Program-made: the position numbers and the translations under genes
The notes under the pieces: model-generated
The model's database searches: none
The model's input: only the letters and a program-made list of their open reading frames with translations
What the model was told of the DNA's origin: nothing
Shown: piece after piece, positions 41,391-52,170 of the stretch
How the letters are laid out: the number at the start of each line of letters is the position of its first letter
Numbering within the stretch: the stretch's first letter is position 1
Assembly: GCA_963851215.1 (NCBI GenBank)
Contig: CAWKOG010000022.1
Span: 1-64,000, forward strand
Reading direction: 5' to 3'
Origin: DATKFM01 sp963851215
Lineage (GTDB): Bacteria > Pseudomonadota > Alphaproteobacteria > Dongiales > Dongiaceae
DNA length: 64,000 nt

Positions 41391-44300
41391 ATGAACATGA
41401 TGCAGGTGAACCGGACGGCAATTCTTCAAATTCAGCGGTGCGGCGCTCGGCGGGTCGACGCTGACCGCGCTGGGCTTTTCGCCGGCGGCAGGCGCAGGCC
41501 GAGTGTGCGCGCCTTCAAGCTGGAGCGGACAACGGAGACGCGCAACACCTGTCCCTACTGCTCGGTGTCCTGCGGCGTCATCATGTACAGCGCGCCGGAC
41601 AAGGCGGACGCCGCGAAGTCGTCGATCATGCATATCGAGGGCGACCCGGATCATCCGGTGAATCGCGGCACGCTCTGCCCCAAGGGCGCGGCGCTGCTGG
41701 ACTTCGTGCATTCGCAAGACGCGCCTGCGCTATCCCGAGTACCGCGCGCCCGGCAGCGACAAGTGGGAGCGGGTATCCTGGGACGATGCGATGACGCGGA
41801 TCGCCAGGCTGCTGAAGGACGACCGCGACAAGAACTTCATCGAACGCAACAAGGACGGCCAGCTGGTCAACCGCTGGCTATCGACCGGCTTCCTCGCCGC
41901 GTCGGCGACCACCAACGAGACCGCGTTCCTCACCTACAAGGTGGTGCGCCGCATGGGGATGATCGTCTTCGATAACCAAGCAAGAGTTTGACACGGCCCC
42001 ACGGTGGCCAGTCTGGCCCCAACATTCGGCCGCGGCGCGATGACCAACACATGGGCGGACATCAAGAATACCAACCTGGTCGTGCATCATGGGCGGCAAT
42101 GCCGCCGAGGCGCATCCCTGCGGCTTCAAATGGGTCACCGAGGCCAAGCACTACAACAAGGCGAAGCTGATCGTCGTCGATCCGCGCTTCACCCGCTCGG
42201 CGGCGATGGCCGACCTCTTCATGCAGATCCGGCCGGCACCGACATCGCCTGGCTCGGCGGCGTGATCAACTACCTGCGTGTCGAACGACAAGATCCACAG
42301 CGAGTACGTCCTCAACTACACCAACGCGTCCTTCATCGTGAAGGACGGTTCGGCTTCGAGGACGGCCTGTTCACCGGCTACAACGCCGAGAAGCGCGACT
42401 ACGACCGAGTCGAGCTGGGACTATGAGATGGGCGAGGACGGTTTGCGACCGTCGACGCCGACGCTGCAGCATCCGCGCTGCGTCTATCAGCTGATGAAGA
42501 CAGCATTATGCGCGCTACACGCCGGAGATGGTGTCGCGCATCACCGGCGCGCCGCAGGACAAGTTCCTGAAGGCCTGCGACTGGATCGCCGAGACGGCGG
42601 CGCCGGACAAGGCGATGACCAGCATGTACGCGCTGGGCTGGACGCAGCACTCCAAGGGCTCGCAGAACATCCGCACCATGGCGATGATCCAGCTGCTGCT
42701 GGGCAATATCGGCGTCGCCGGCGGCGGCATGAACGCGCTGCGCGGCCATTCCAACATCCAGGGGCTGACCGACCTCGGCCTGATGAGCAACCTGCTGCCC
42801 GGCTACATGACGCTGCCGATCGGACAAGGAAGTGGACTCGCGACGACCTATCTGTCGACGCGCGGCATTCAAGCCGCTGCGGCCCGAACCAGATCAGCTA
42901 CTGGCAGAACTATCCGAAGTTCTTCACCAGCTTCCAGAAGGCGATGTACGGCGCGGCGGCGACGGCGGAGAACGACTACGCCTATGACTGGCTGCCGAAG
43001 CTGGATGTCACCTACGACATCCTGCGGGCCTTCGAGCTGATGCACCAGGGGAAGATCAACGGCTACTTCTGCCAGGGCTTCAACCCGCTGATGTCGTTCC
43101 CCAACAAGGAGAAGATCGTCGGCCGCGCTGTCGAAGCTGAAGTTCCTGGTCATGATGGACCCGCTGGCGACGGAGACCGGCGAGCTTCTGGGAGAATCAC
43201 GGCGAGTTCAACGACGTCGACCCGGCCGAGCATCCAGACGGAGGTGTTCCGCCTGCCGACCACCTGCTTTGCCGAGGAGACCGGCTCGCTGACCAATTCC
43301 GGCCGCTGGCTGCAATGGCACTGGAAGGGCGCCGAGCCGCCGGGCGAGGCCAAGACCGACGTCGAGATCATGGCCAAGCTCTATCTGCAAGGTGAAGGAG
43401 CTCTACGGCGCGGAGGGAGGCACGTTCCGCGAGCCGATCGTCAATCTGCATCTGGCCCTACGCGAAGCCCGACGAGCCGAACGCCGAGGAGATCGCCAAG
43501 GAGATCAACGGCTACGCGATCGAGGATGTGGCCGATGCGCCGACCCGATGAAGGTCGTGCTGCAAGGCGGGCCAGCAGGTGGACGGCTTCGCCCAGTTGC
43601 GCGACGACGGCAAGACCGCCTGCGGATGCTGGATCTATTCCGGCTGCTACACCGAGAAGGGCAACCAGATGGCGCGGCGCGACAATGCCGATCCCGCGGA
43701 ATGCGGGCCTGGCGCCGAACTGGGCGTGGTCTTGGCCGGCCAACCGCCGCATCCTCTACAACCGCGCGTCCTGCGATACTCGCCGGGCAACCCTTCAACC
43801 CGAAGCACGCGATGGTCGAATGGAACGGCGACGAGGTGGAGCGGCATCGATGTGCCCGGATTTCCCGGTGACGTCACACGCCCTAGGCGGGCGTCGGGCC
43901 GTTCATCATGAACCCGGAAGGCGTCGGCGCGGCTGTTTACCCGCGACATGATGCGGGACGGCCCGTTCCCGGAGCATTACGAGCCGTTCGAATCGCCGGT
44001 GCGCCAACCCGCTGCATCCGAAGGTCAGCGCCAATCCGGTGGCGCGCGTGTTCAAGGGCGATCTCGAGGTGTTCGGCAAGCCGCGACGATTTCCCGTATC
44101 GTCGCCACGACGCTACCGGCTGACCGAGCATTTCCACTTCTGGTCGCAAGCACTGCCTGATCAACGCCATCCTGCAGCCGGAGCAGTTCGTCGAGATCGG
44201 CGAGGCGCTGGCCAAGGAGAAAGGCATCGCCACCGGCGAGCGGGTCGAAGTGCGCAGCCACCGCGGCCGGATCAAGGCCGTGGCGGTGGTGACCAAGCGG

Positions 44301-44495
44301 ATCAAGCCGCTCACCATCGACGGCAAGACCGTGCACACGCTGGGCATCCCGATCCATTGGGGCTTCACCGGCGCGACCGCAAGGGCTATCGCCGCCAACA
44401 CGCTCACGCCCTACGTCGGCGACGCCAACATCGAGACGCCGGAATACAAGGCGTTCCTCGTCGATGTCGTCAAATCAACGCCGGCCGTGAGCTGA
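41391..44495 (+). CDS. fdnG: Formate dehydrogenase-N-type major subunit, selenoprotein, many frame breaks
   Basis: Periplasmic molybdenum (bis-MGD) formate dehydrogenase catalytic subunit. ATG at 41391 has AGGAGG 10 bases upstream. One extra base hides a Tat signal: after MNMMQVNR the next frame reads RRQFFKFSGAALGGSTLTAL. The 4Fe-4S ligands are in TCPYCSVSCGVIMYS and LCPKGAALL. The sequence MIVFDNQARV then an in-frame TGA (41989-41991) then HGPTVASLAPTFGRGAMTN places selenocysteine exactly where E. coli FdnG has it. Later motifs include MAMIQLLLGN, GHSNIQGLTDLGL, GYFCQGFNPLMSFPNK, RWLQWHWKG, and the end GIPIHWGFTG, PEYKAFLVDVVK. At least fifteen frame changes, mostly single extra bases. About 1,030 residues. 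Confidence 0.93.
41989..42020 (+). promoter_or_regulatory. Selenocysteine codon and bacterial SECIS hairpin
   Basis: TGA at 41989-41991 is followed by 11 bases and then a stem: GGTGGCCA (42003-42010), loop GTC (42011-42013), TGGCCCC (42014-42020). All positions pair except one bulged T (42005). The bulged U and a small GU-containing loop at this distance are the SelB recognition features known from E. coli fdhF and fdnG. Confidence 0.88.
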
Positions 44496-44507
44496 GGGAG
44501 GGCAAGC

Positions 44508-45395
44508 ATGGCAACGCTGCAATCCCTCGAAGTCCGCCCGCGCTCCGCCACGACGACGCCACCGCCCAACGTCGCCGAAGCGGCGCGAGGTCGCGAAACT
44601 GATCGACGTCTCCCAATGCATCGGCTGCAAGGCCTGCCAGGCCGCCTGCCTGGAGTGGAACGACCTGCGCGACGAGGTGGGCATCAATACCGGCTTCTAC
44701 GACAATCCGCACGATCTGACGGAGAAATCGTGGACGGTGATGCGGTTCTCCGAGGTGAGGAGGAGGACGGCAACCTGGAATGGCTGATCCGCAAGGACGG
44801 CTGCATGCACTGCGCGGATCCGGGCTGCCTCAAGGCCTGTCCGGCGCCCGGCGCCATCGTGCAGTACGCCAACGGCATCGTCGATTTCGTCGCGGAGAAC
44901 TGCATCGGCTGCGGCTATTGCGTGAAGGGCTGTCCGTTCAACATCCCGCGCATCTCCAGGTCGATCACAAGGCGCTACAAGTGCACGCTCTGCTCCGACC
45001 GCGTGGCGGTCGGCCAGAGCCCGGCCTGCGCCAAGGTCTGCCCGACCCAGGCGATCTCCTTCGGCACCAAGGAGGACATGGATCGAATGGGCGAACGAGC
45101 GCATCGACGACCTGAAGAGCGCGGCTATCGCGAATGCCGGGCTGTACGATCCGCCGGGCGTCGGCGGCACCCATGTGATGTACGTGCTGCAGCATGCCGA
45201 CCGGCCGGAGATCTATGCCGGCCTGCCGAAGGATCCGAAGATCAGCGGCTTGGTGGAGGCGTGGAAGGGCTGGCCGAAGCCTGTCGCGCTCGCCGGCATC
45301 GGACTCACGGCGCTGCTCGGCCTGCTTCCACTATGTGAGGACCGGGCCGAACAGGGTGGGCGAAGCAGACGAAGAGAAGGGCGGCCGATGTCCTC
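44508..45395 (+). CDS. fdnH: Formate dehydrogenase-N iron-sulfur (beta) subunit, frame breaks
   Basis: Electron-transfer subunit with four 4Fe-4S clusters, anchored by a C-terminal helix, passing electrons from FdnG to FdnI. After a frame change near 44590 the Cys motifs run in order: SQCIGCKACQAACLEWND, KDGCMHCADPGCLKACPAPG, ENCIGCGYCVKGCPFNIPRI and CTLCSDRVAVGQSPACAKVC. The tail has MYVLQHADRPEIYAGLPKDP and a single membrane segment VALAGIGLTALLGLLPL, then HYVRTGPN. Other frame changes are near 45085 and 45325. The exact stop is blurred by an indel; I place it near 45395, just before fdnI. It starts 12 bases after fdnG. Confidence 0.88.
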
Positions 45396-45409
45396 GGACG
45401 GGGTGCGTG

Positions 45410-46050
45410 ATGAAACGTGAACCGGGTACGCTGGCGCGCTACACGGCCGGGGCCAGGATCAATCACTGGGTTAACGCGATCGTTCTGATACTGCTCGCGC
45501 TCAGCGGCTTGGCCCTGTTCCACCCCTCGCTGTTCTTCCTTACGGCTTTGTTTGGCGGCGGCGTCTGGGCGGCTTTCCTGCATCCGTGGCTGGGCATTGC
45601 GCTGATCGTCACTTTCGCCGGCCTGTTCTTGCGCTTCTGGCGCTACAACATCTGGGAGCGTACCGACACGGAATGGATGAACAAGATCCGGCGACGTGCT
45701 GGCCGCACGCGACGAAAACCTGCCGGAAGTCGGCCGCTACAACGCCGGGCAGAAACTCGTCTTCTGGATCATGACCATCGCCATTCTCTGCCTCTTCCTC
45801 AGCGGCATCGTGCTCTGGCAGAGCCCGCCCTGGGAGGCGAATTCAGCGATCGGGCAGATGCGCATCGCCGCGGTGCGTGCATGCCAGCGCCGCCGTGGTC
45901 ATCATCTGCGTCTGGATCGTCCATCTCTATGCCGCCATCTGGGTGAAGGGCACGGTCAGCGCCATGACCAAGGGCAGCGTCACCGGCGGCTGGGCCTGGA
46001 AACATCATCGCAAATGGCTCCGCGAGGAGGCGGCCAAGGGTCACAAATGA
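45410..46050 (+). CDS. fdnI: Formate dehydrogenase-N cytochrome b556 (gamma) subunit, frame breaks
   Basis: Four-helix dihaem cytochrome b that passes electrons to the quinone pool. ATG at 45410 begins MKREPGTLARYTAGARINHW (first haem His). Helices follow: AIVLILLALSGLALFHP, GIALIVTFAGLFLRFWRYNI, KLVFWIMTIAILCLFLSGIV, and AAVVIICVWIVHLYAAIWVK (with His). Ends WKHHRKWLREEAAKGHK. Frame changes are near 45695 and 45880. The stop overlaps the fdhE ATG (ATGA at 46047-46050). Confidence 0.9.
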
Positions 46051-46971
46051 CGGTGAAGGGAGCGGTCGCCGATCCCATCGCTATCGGCAACGTAGCGCAG
46101 CCTCCCTTCGTCCGCCTGCCCGATGTGACGACGCTGTTCGCGCGCCGCGCCGAGCGCCTGCGGACGCTGGCGCCGGACAGCGACATTGGCGATTACCTTA
46201 CCTTCATCGAAGCGCTTGCCCGGGCTCAGGGTACGGCAGCCAGGCAGCTTCCGGCGGGAACCTTGCCCGGTGCCGCTGATATCGCTTTCTGCCATGACAA
46301 CAAGCTGCCGCTGATCGACCGGCTCACCTGGCGCCGCGATCCGTCGTGGGTTTCCGCTCTCGATTTCATTCTTGACGCCACGGGACGCGCTGCAATCCCG
46401 GAGGCCGCGCGGGCGGCGTTGGACGGGCTGAGATTCATGGACAGCGCCGGCCGCGAAGCCTGTGCCGACCGGGTGCTGGGCATAGACAGGGCGGCGGCCG
46501 AGCCGGCCCTGGCCTGTTTCGTCAGCGCCGCGCTGCAGGTCTATTGGACCCGCATGGCCGCATTGCTGGAGCCCAAGGCGGTTCAGGCCGTGGAATCGCC
46601 CGTCACCTGCCCGGTCTGCGGCTCGCCGCCGCTGATCGGCATGCATCTATGCGGAGGGATCGCTGCAGAGCGTGCGCTTCCTTTGCTGCCCGCTCTGCGC
46701 CAGCCAGTGGTATTATGTGCGCATCAAATGCGCCAATTGCACCTCAACCAAGGGCATCGCCTATCAGCATGTGGCCGAGCGGTCGGCGGCGATCAAAGCC
46801 GAGACTTGCGATGAATGCGGCAACTATACGAAGATCATCTACATGGACAAGGCACCGGAAGCCGAGCCCTTCGCCGACGATCTCGCCTCCCTGGACCTCG
46901 ACATCCTGGTGGGCGACGCCGGCTGGGCCCGCGCTACCCCGCACCCGTTCCTGGTTCCTGCGGCGGGCTGA
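46047..46971 (+). CDS. fdhE: Formate dehydrogenase accessory protein FdhE, one frame break
   Basis: Cytoplasmic protein needed for assembly of active formate dehydrogenase; it binds the Tat precursor of FdnG-type subunits. The C-terminal half carries rubredoxin-like Cys pairs: TCPVCGSPPLIG, FLCCPLCASQWYYVRIKC, CANCTSTKG and ETCDECGNYTKIIYMDKAPE, followed by DLASLDLDILVGDAGWAR. A frame change near 46655 joins the two halves. About 308 residues, as usual. Co-translated with fdnI; the next gene, selA, starts 49 bases later. Confidence 0.93.
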
Positions 46972-47020
46972 AGCTCCGTTCGCTACCGCGTAACCCCTAA
47001 GCTCGGATTTCTGTCACGTG

Positions 47021-48445
47021 ATGACGAAACCGCCCCCCTCCGATTCCCGCACGACCTTGCCCTCCGTGGATCGCATTCTCGGCGAACCGGCGGTGGCGGC
47101 GCTGATCGATCGCCATGGGCGGCAGAATGTCGTCGACAGCGTGCGGACGGTGCTGGCGGAGATGCGCGACGGCAAGCTGCCGATGAACGGCGCCGACATT
47201 GCGGTGCATTGCGCGGCGCGGCTCGAAGCCGAGATGCGGCCCTCGCAGCGGCCGGTATTCAATCTGACCGGCACCGTGCTGCACACCAATCTCGGCCGCG
47301 CGCCGCTGCCCGAGGAGGCCGTCGTCGCGCCGATGGCCGAGTCGCTGCGCGGGCCGACCAATCTGGAGTTCGAGCTCGACAGCCGGCGATCGCGGCGACC
47401 GCGACGGATCATGTGCGCGGCTGGCTGTGCGGCTGACCGGCGCCGAGGCGGCGACCGTGGTCAACAACAATGCCGCGGCCGTGCTGCTGCTGCTCAACAC
47501 GCTGGCGCTGCGCAAGGAGGTGCCGGTGTCGCGCGGCGAGCTGATCGAGATCGGCGGCGCCTTCCGCATGCCCGACATCATGGCGCGCGCCGGCTGCCAG
47601 CTGGTGCGAGGTCGGCACCACCAACCGCACCCATCTCGCGGACTTCGAAGCGCGATCGGCCCGCGCACGGCGCTGATCATGAAGGTGCATCCCTCGAACT
47701 ACGCGATCGAAGGCTTCACAGCGGCGGTGAACGAAGCCGAGCTGGCAGCCCTCGCCCACAAGCACGGCCTGCCCTTCGTCGTCGACCTCGGCAGCGGCAC
47801 GCTGGTCGATCTCGCCGCGCTACGGCCTGCCGCACGAGCCGACGCCGATGGACGCGCTCGCAGGCCGGCGCCGATCTCGTCACCTTCAGCGGCGACAAGC
47901 TGCTGGGCGGGCCGCAGGCCGGCATCATCGTCGGCAGGGCGGATCTGGTCGCGGAAGCTCGACCGCAATCCGCTGAAGCGCGCCCTGCGCCTGGACAAGG
48001 GCCGGCTGGCGGCGCTCGAGGCGGTGCTGCGGCTCTACGCCGATCCCGACCGGCTGGCGCAGCGGCTGCCGACGCTGCGGCTGCTGACGCGGGACAGCGC
48101 TGAGATCGAGGCGCTGGCGCGAGCGCATCCTGCCGCGCTGGCCGCGCACGCGGCGACCGCGGCCGCGCGGTGCGAGCTGCAGCCGTGCGCGAGCCAGATC
48201 GGCAGCGGCTCGCTGCCGGTCGACCTGCTGCCGAGCGCTGGTGCCTGTCGATGCGCCCGCGTGCGGCAAGGCGGGGCGGCGCCTCGCTCGCCTGGCGGCT
48301 GCCTTCGCGCGCGCTGCCGCATGCCGGTCATCGGCCGCATCGAGGAAGGCTGCGTTGAGGCTGGACCTCCGCTGCCTGGAGGACGAGCCGGCCTTCGTCG
48401 ACGCAGCTGCTCGCAGCTTGCATGGTCGCGGCAGACGCGCCATGA
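47021..48445 (+). CDS. selA: L-seryl-tRNA(Sec) selenium transferase, frame breaks
   Basis: PLP enzyme converting seryl-tRNA(Sec) to selenocysteinyl-tRNA(Sec). Seen in order: LPSVDRILGEPAVAALIDRH, FNLTGTVLHTNLGRAPLPEE, GAEAATVVNNNAAAVLLLLN, GGAFRMPDIMARAGCQLV with EVGTTNRTH after a shift, MKVHPSNYAIEGF, VVDLGSGTLVDL, and the PLP-Lys in TFSGDKLLGGPQAGIIVG. The end is RLDLRCLEDEPAFV, then in another frame a tail whose TGA (48443-48445) overlaps the selB ATG. Extra single bases explain most frame changes (for example C within LVEVG near 47609). ATG at 47021 is preceded by an in-frame GTG. Confidence 0.93.
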
Positions 48446-50379
48446 TCGTCGGCACCGCCGGGCACATCGATCACGGCAAGACGGCGCTGGTGCGCGCGCT
48501 GACCGGCATCGATGCCGACCGGCTGCCCGAGGAGAAGGCGCGCGGCATCACCATCGACATCGGCTTCGCCTACCGGCCGGTCGAGGGCGGCGAGACGCTG
48601 GGCTTCGTCGACGTTCCCGGCCACGAGCGGTTCGTGCACAACATGCTGGCGGGCGCGACCGGCATCGACTTCGTGCTGCTGGTGGTCGCGGCCGACGACG
48701 GTCCGATGCCGCAGACCCGCGAGCATCTGCAAATCCTCGACCTGCTCGGGACTGCAGAACGGGCATCGTCGCGCTGACCAAGAGCGACCTGGTGCCCGCC
48801 GAGCGGCTCGCCGAAGTCGCGGAGCAATTGCGCGGGCTGCTCGCCGGCACCGCGCTTGCGAGTGCGGAAATCCTGCCGGTCTCGTCGGTGACGCGGCGCC
48901 GGCGTTGCGGAGCTGGAGCGCCGATTGCTGGCCGCCGCCGCGAGCCTGCCGCCGCGGCCGCCGACCGGGCGGTTCCGGCTGGCCGTGGACCGCAGCTTCA
49001 CGTTGCCGGGCGTCGGCACAGTCGTCACCGGCACGGTGTTTGCGGGCGAGGTCGCGGTCGGCGATCAGCTGCTTCTTTCGCCCTCGGGCATCGAGGCGCG
49101 CGTGCGCGGCATCCATGCCCAGAACAAGGCGGCCGACCGCGGCCGCGCCGGCCAGCGCTGCGCCGTGAACATCGCCGGGCCCGATATCGACAAGGACAGG
49201 ATCCAGCGCGGCGACTGGCTGCTCCATCCCGCCGCGCATGAGCCGACGGATCGCTTCGATGCCCGGGTTCGGCTGCTGCCGTCGGAAGCGCGGCCGCTAC
49301 GGCATTGGACGCCGGTGCATCTGCACCTCGGCGCCGCCCATCTGCCGGCGCGCGTCGCGCTGCTGGACGTTGACGACGCTCCCGCCGGGCGGCGAGGCGA
49401 CGGCGCAGATCGTGACCGACCGGCCCCTTGGCGCGCTCCATGGCGACCGCTTCATTCTGCGCGACCAGTCGGCGCAGCGGACGATCGGCGGCGGCAGGCT
49501 GCTGGATCCGTGGCCGCCGGCGCGAGGCCGGCGCCGGCCGGAGCGCCTTGCGGCGCTGCGGGCCTTGGATAAGGCGGCGCCCGCGGCGGCGCTGACCGAA
49601 TTGATATCGGGCGATCCCGGCTGGGTCGAGCTGCAGCGCTTCGCGCAGATGTGGAATCTGACGGACGAAGAGGCATCGGCCTGCTGGACTGCAGCCGGCC
49701 TGAAAGTCGCGGCAGGGCCGGACCGGCCCTTCGGCTTCTCCGTGCGGCGATGTTCCAGCTTGTGCGGCGCCGTGGTGGCTACTCTGCGGCGCCCATCGCA
49801 TGAAGACCCCTGATAGCGCGGGCCTCGAATCCGAACGGCTGCGGCTGGCGACGCCAGCGCGCCTGCCGCCGCCGGTGTTTTCCGCCATCCTGGCCGAGCT
49901 GCTGCGGGAGAAGGCCGTCGAAGCCGACGGACCTTGGCTGCGTCTGCCGGGCCACAGCCTGCGGCTGACGCCCGCACGACGAGAAGCTGTGGTCGCGCAT
50001 TCAGCCGCTGATCAAGAGCAGCCGCTTCCAGCCGCCGCGCGTGCGCGACTTCGCCGAGACATTGTCGGTGCGCGAAGAGGATGTGCGGCAGTTGCTGCGC
50101 CGGCTGGCTAAAATGGGCAAGCTGGCGCAAGTGGCGCCTGACCATTTCTTCCTGCGCACGACCCTGGCCGAGATGATCGCCATCGCCGACCGCATCGCCA
50201 CCCGCAGCCCCGACAAGGCGGTCACGGCGGCCGGCTTTCGCGATCAAATCGGCGCCGGCCGCAAGGTGGCGATCCAGATCCTGGAATTCTTCGACCGCGC
50301 CGGCGTGACCGTGCGTAACGGCGATCTGCGCAAGCTGAGCCGCGAGAAGATGAATCGGTTTGGCGCGGCGGGGCCATGA
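48442..50379 (+). CDS. selB: Selenocysteine-specific elongation factor SelB, frame breaks
   Basis: GTPase that carries Sec-tRNA(Sec) to the ribosome at UGA codons with a SECIS. G motifs: GTAGHIDHGKTALVRALTGI (G1), RGITIDIGFAY (G2), FVDVPGHERFVHNML (G3), LTKSDLVP (G4). Domain 2 reads FRLAVDRSFTLPGVGTVVTG and domain 3 has GDRFILRDQSAQRTIGGGRL. The C-terminal winged helices that bind the SECIS end with VTAAGFRDQIGAGRKVAIQI and NRFGAAGP. Frame changes near 48755, 48897, 49375, 49785 and 49978. About 645 residues, the normal size. Translationally coupled to selA. Confidence 0.93.
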
Positions 50380-50404
50380 TGCAAGTATGGTCGACGACAA
50401 CTCT

Positions 50405-50500
50405 GGAAGAGACGCGTTCCCGGTGGGGCGGCTGGACTTCAAATCCTGTAAGGGCCGTAAGCCGGTCCTTGGTGGGTTCGACTCCCACTCTCTTCCGCCA
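50405..50500 (+). tRNA. selC: tRNA-Sec (anticodon TCA)
   Basis: A 96-base gene closely like E. coli selC. The 8-base acceptor stem GGAAGAGA pairs with TCTCTTCC, then G and the encoded CCA at 50498-50500. GGCTGGACTTCAAATCC holds the anticodon TCA at 50439-50441. The long variable arm is present (GGGCC and GGTCC arms), and the T loop reads GGGTTCGACTCCC. One T-T mismatch lies in the anticodon stem (CTGGA against TCCTG), where CAGGA would pair fully. It starts 25 bases after selB. Confidence 0.95.
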
Positions 50501-50517
50501 CTTATGTGGTGGTGGCG

Positions 50518-50973
50518 ATGACGATTGAGTTTCTCGAACGGCTGCGGCGCGATGCCGACGCCAAGCAGCAGGAAGAGGCCGCCTATCGCCAGGAGAGCCG
50601 GCGACAGATGCAGCTGCTGGAGTCTGAGCGCACACGACTCTCCCGGCGGTACAACTTCCTCAGGGATTTGGCGAACGCGGCGGCCGCGAGCGACGTGGAG
50701 GCAGGCATTGCGGCCCAATTGGCAGTAGCTGCGGCCGAAACCGGCTGGAGCGAGGCCAGGACCGGATATGAAGAGATGCGCGAGCATCTGCGGCCGGTGG
50801 CGGCGGCGATCCGGGCAGCAATGCATCCCGCTGAAGGCGGCAGCGAGACGGCTGACGATGCCGTGGCGGCGTTTGCCGTATTCGAAGCTTGGCACCGCGA
50901 AAAGTTCGGTCAGGAGTTCCTCGATCTGCTGGGCCGGCCTGCCCCCACATTTCAACCGCTGGTGGATTTCTAA
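50518..50973 (+). CDS. Hypothetical coiled-coil protein downstream of selC
   Basis: Intact, about 151 residues, no signal or membrane segment. The N-terminal half is highly charged and helical (RLRRDADAKQQEEAAYRQES, RTRLSRRYNFLRDL), a likely coiled coil; the C-terminal half has AFEAWHREKFGQEFLDLLGR. I do not recognise a domain. ATG at 50518 (MTIEFLER) is favoured over an upstream in-frame ATG. It is 17 bases after the tRNA-Sec and may be transcribed with it; a link to selenium metabolism is only suggested by position. Confidence 0.65.
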   Translation: MTIEFLERLRRDADAKQQEEAAYRQESRRQMQLLESERTRLSRRYNFLRDLANAAAASDVEAGIAAQLAVAAAETGWSEARTGYEEMREHLRPVAAAIRAAMHPAEGGSETADDAVAAFAVFEAWHREKFGQEFLDLLGRPAPTFQPLVDF

Positions 50974-51215
50974 GAAACTAGCTCGGCAGGATACCACGCA
51001 CTGCATTACGGTTTCATAACGCCGCAAATCCGCTGCGCAGTAAAATGGCTTGTATTACATAGTATATGATATCATCATTCGCTTGATGCTGGATCAAACT
51101 GACGCTCGAAGGCTTTGGCGGGAGCGCAGAGAGAGCCGCACTCCTAGGGTAGAGTCCTTTTAAGCTTGCGCTCGAACCAATAAGCCCGCTGCAAGACTGC
51201 GGAAGGAAGGAAGTC

Positions 51216-52025
51216 GTGCGGATCGGAACCTTGATTGCAGCGGCATTTGTAGCCATTGCCTCGGTGCTGGGCGGACCCTCTGCCTTCGGGCAGGAAGAAA
51301 CAGCGGACGCCGGGCAATCGGAGAATCCAGCCGCATGGGCGGAGTCGCCTTTGTCCTTCCGGCTGACTGTCTATCTTTGGACGGCCAGCATCAGCGGCGA
51401 TGTGGGCGTGGGAAGATTACCGCCAGCCGAGATCGACGTCGACTTCGACGAGATCTTCAAGAATCTTGATTGGTTTCCGCCGCCGATTATGCTCGCCGGC
51501 GAAGCGCGGTATGACCGCTTCGCCTTACTCTCCGACCTCATTTATCTCGGCATTGAATCCGACGGCATATCGCGCGATCCATTGCCACTGACAGCGGATG
51601 CCGAACTCAATGCTTTGATTCTCACCGTTGGCGGCTCGTACCGGGTCGTTCAAAGCAACTCCGTCAATCTTGAACTGCTGGCCGGAGCGCGCATTTGGAT
51701 GCTGGACACCAATCTGACGGTGAGCGGTCCCCTGGCCACCCGGCAGGCCGGCCGCAGCGCGTCGTGGATCGATCCGATTGTCGGCATTGCCGGTCAGGTC
51801 AAGCTTGGCGCCGGTTTTTCGATCAAAGCCGAAGGCGATGTCGGAGGATTTGGCATCGGTGCCGATCTCGATTGGCAGGTTCTCGGCGCATTGCAATATC
51901 AGCTCAACAAGTTGATTTCACTCGAAGCCGGGTACCGGTACTTGTCGGTCGACTACGATAGCGGCAGCGTCCTCTACGACATCGCCTTGCAAGGACCAAT
52001 CATCGGCGCAAGCATCCGCTTTTGA
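51216..52025 (+). CDS. Outer-membrane beta-barrel protein
   Basis: Intact at 269 residues. GTG at 51216 follows GGAAGGAAG and opens a signal peptide (MRIGTLIAAAFVAIASVLGG, then PSAFGQ). The mature protein alternates polar and hydrophobic residues in strands (SPLSFRLTVYLWTASISGDV, RYDRFALLSDLIYLGIESDG, LEAGYRYLSVDYD) and ends in GPIIGASIRF, with terminal Phe for barrel assembly. It resembles small 8-12-strand porin-like proteins; ligand unknown. Confidence 0.75.
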   Translation: MRIGTLIAAAFVAIASVLGGPSAFGQEETADAGQSENPAAWAESPLSFRLTVYLWTASISGDVGVGRLPPAEIDVDFDEIFKNLDWFPPPIMLAGEARYDRFALLSDLIYLGIESDGISRDPLPLTADAELNALILTVGGSYRVVQSNSVNLELLAGARIWMLDTNLTVSGPLATRQAGRSASWIDPIVGIAGQVKLGAGFSIKAEGDVGGFGIGADLDWQVLGALQYQLNKLISLEAGYRYLSVDYDSGSVLYDIALQGPIIGASIRF

Positions 52026-52170
52026 TGACGAGGCGAAGCTTCTAAAGAACTCTAATGATGCCAGGCTGCCAGTTGGTCGCGCCGGCAAAACAGATGGCCT
52101 TTAACGATGGCAGAGTACATTAGTTCCGGCGGGCAACGGAGCACGCTGCGCAAAATTGGCGGAGGGAGTC

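Noticed and set aside
41989..41991. Nonsense mutation or gene end in fdnG
   Set aside because: The TGA sits at the known Sec position between QARV and HGPTVASLAPTFGRG, is followed by a SECIS hairpin, and selA, selB, selC and selD are adjacent.
41391..44495. Programmed ribosomal frameshifting in fdnG
   Set aside because: There are more than a dozen breaks, of mixed contexts, without slippery heptamers or pseudoknots, and similar breaks occur in unrelated genes.
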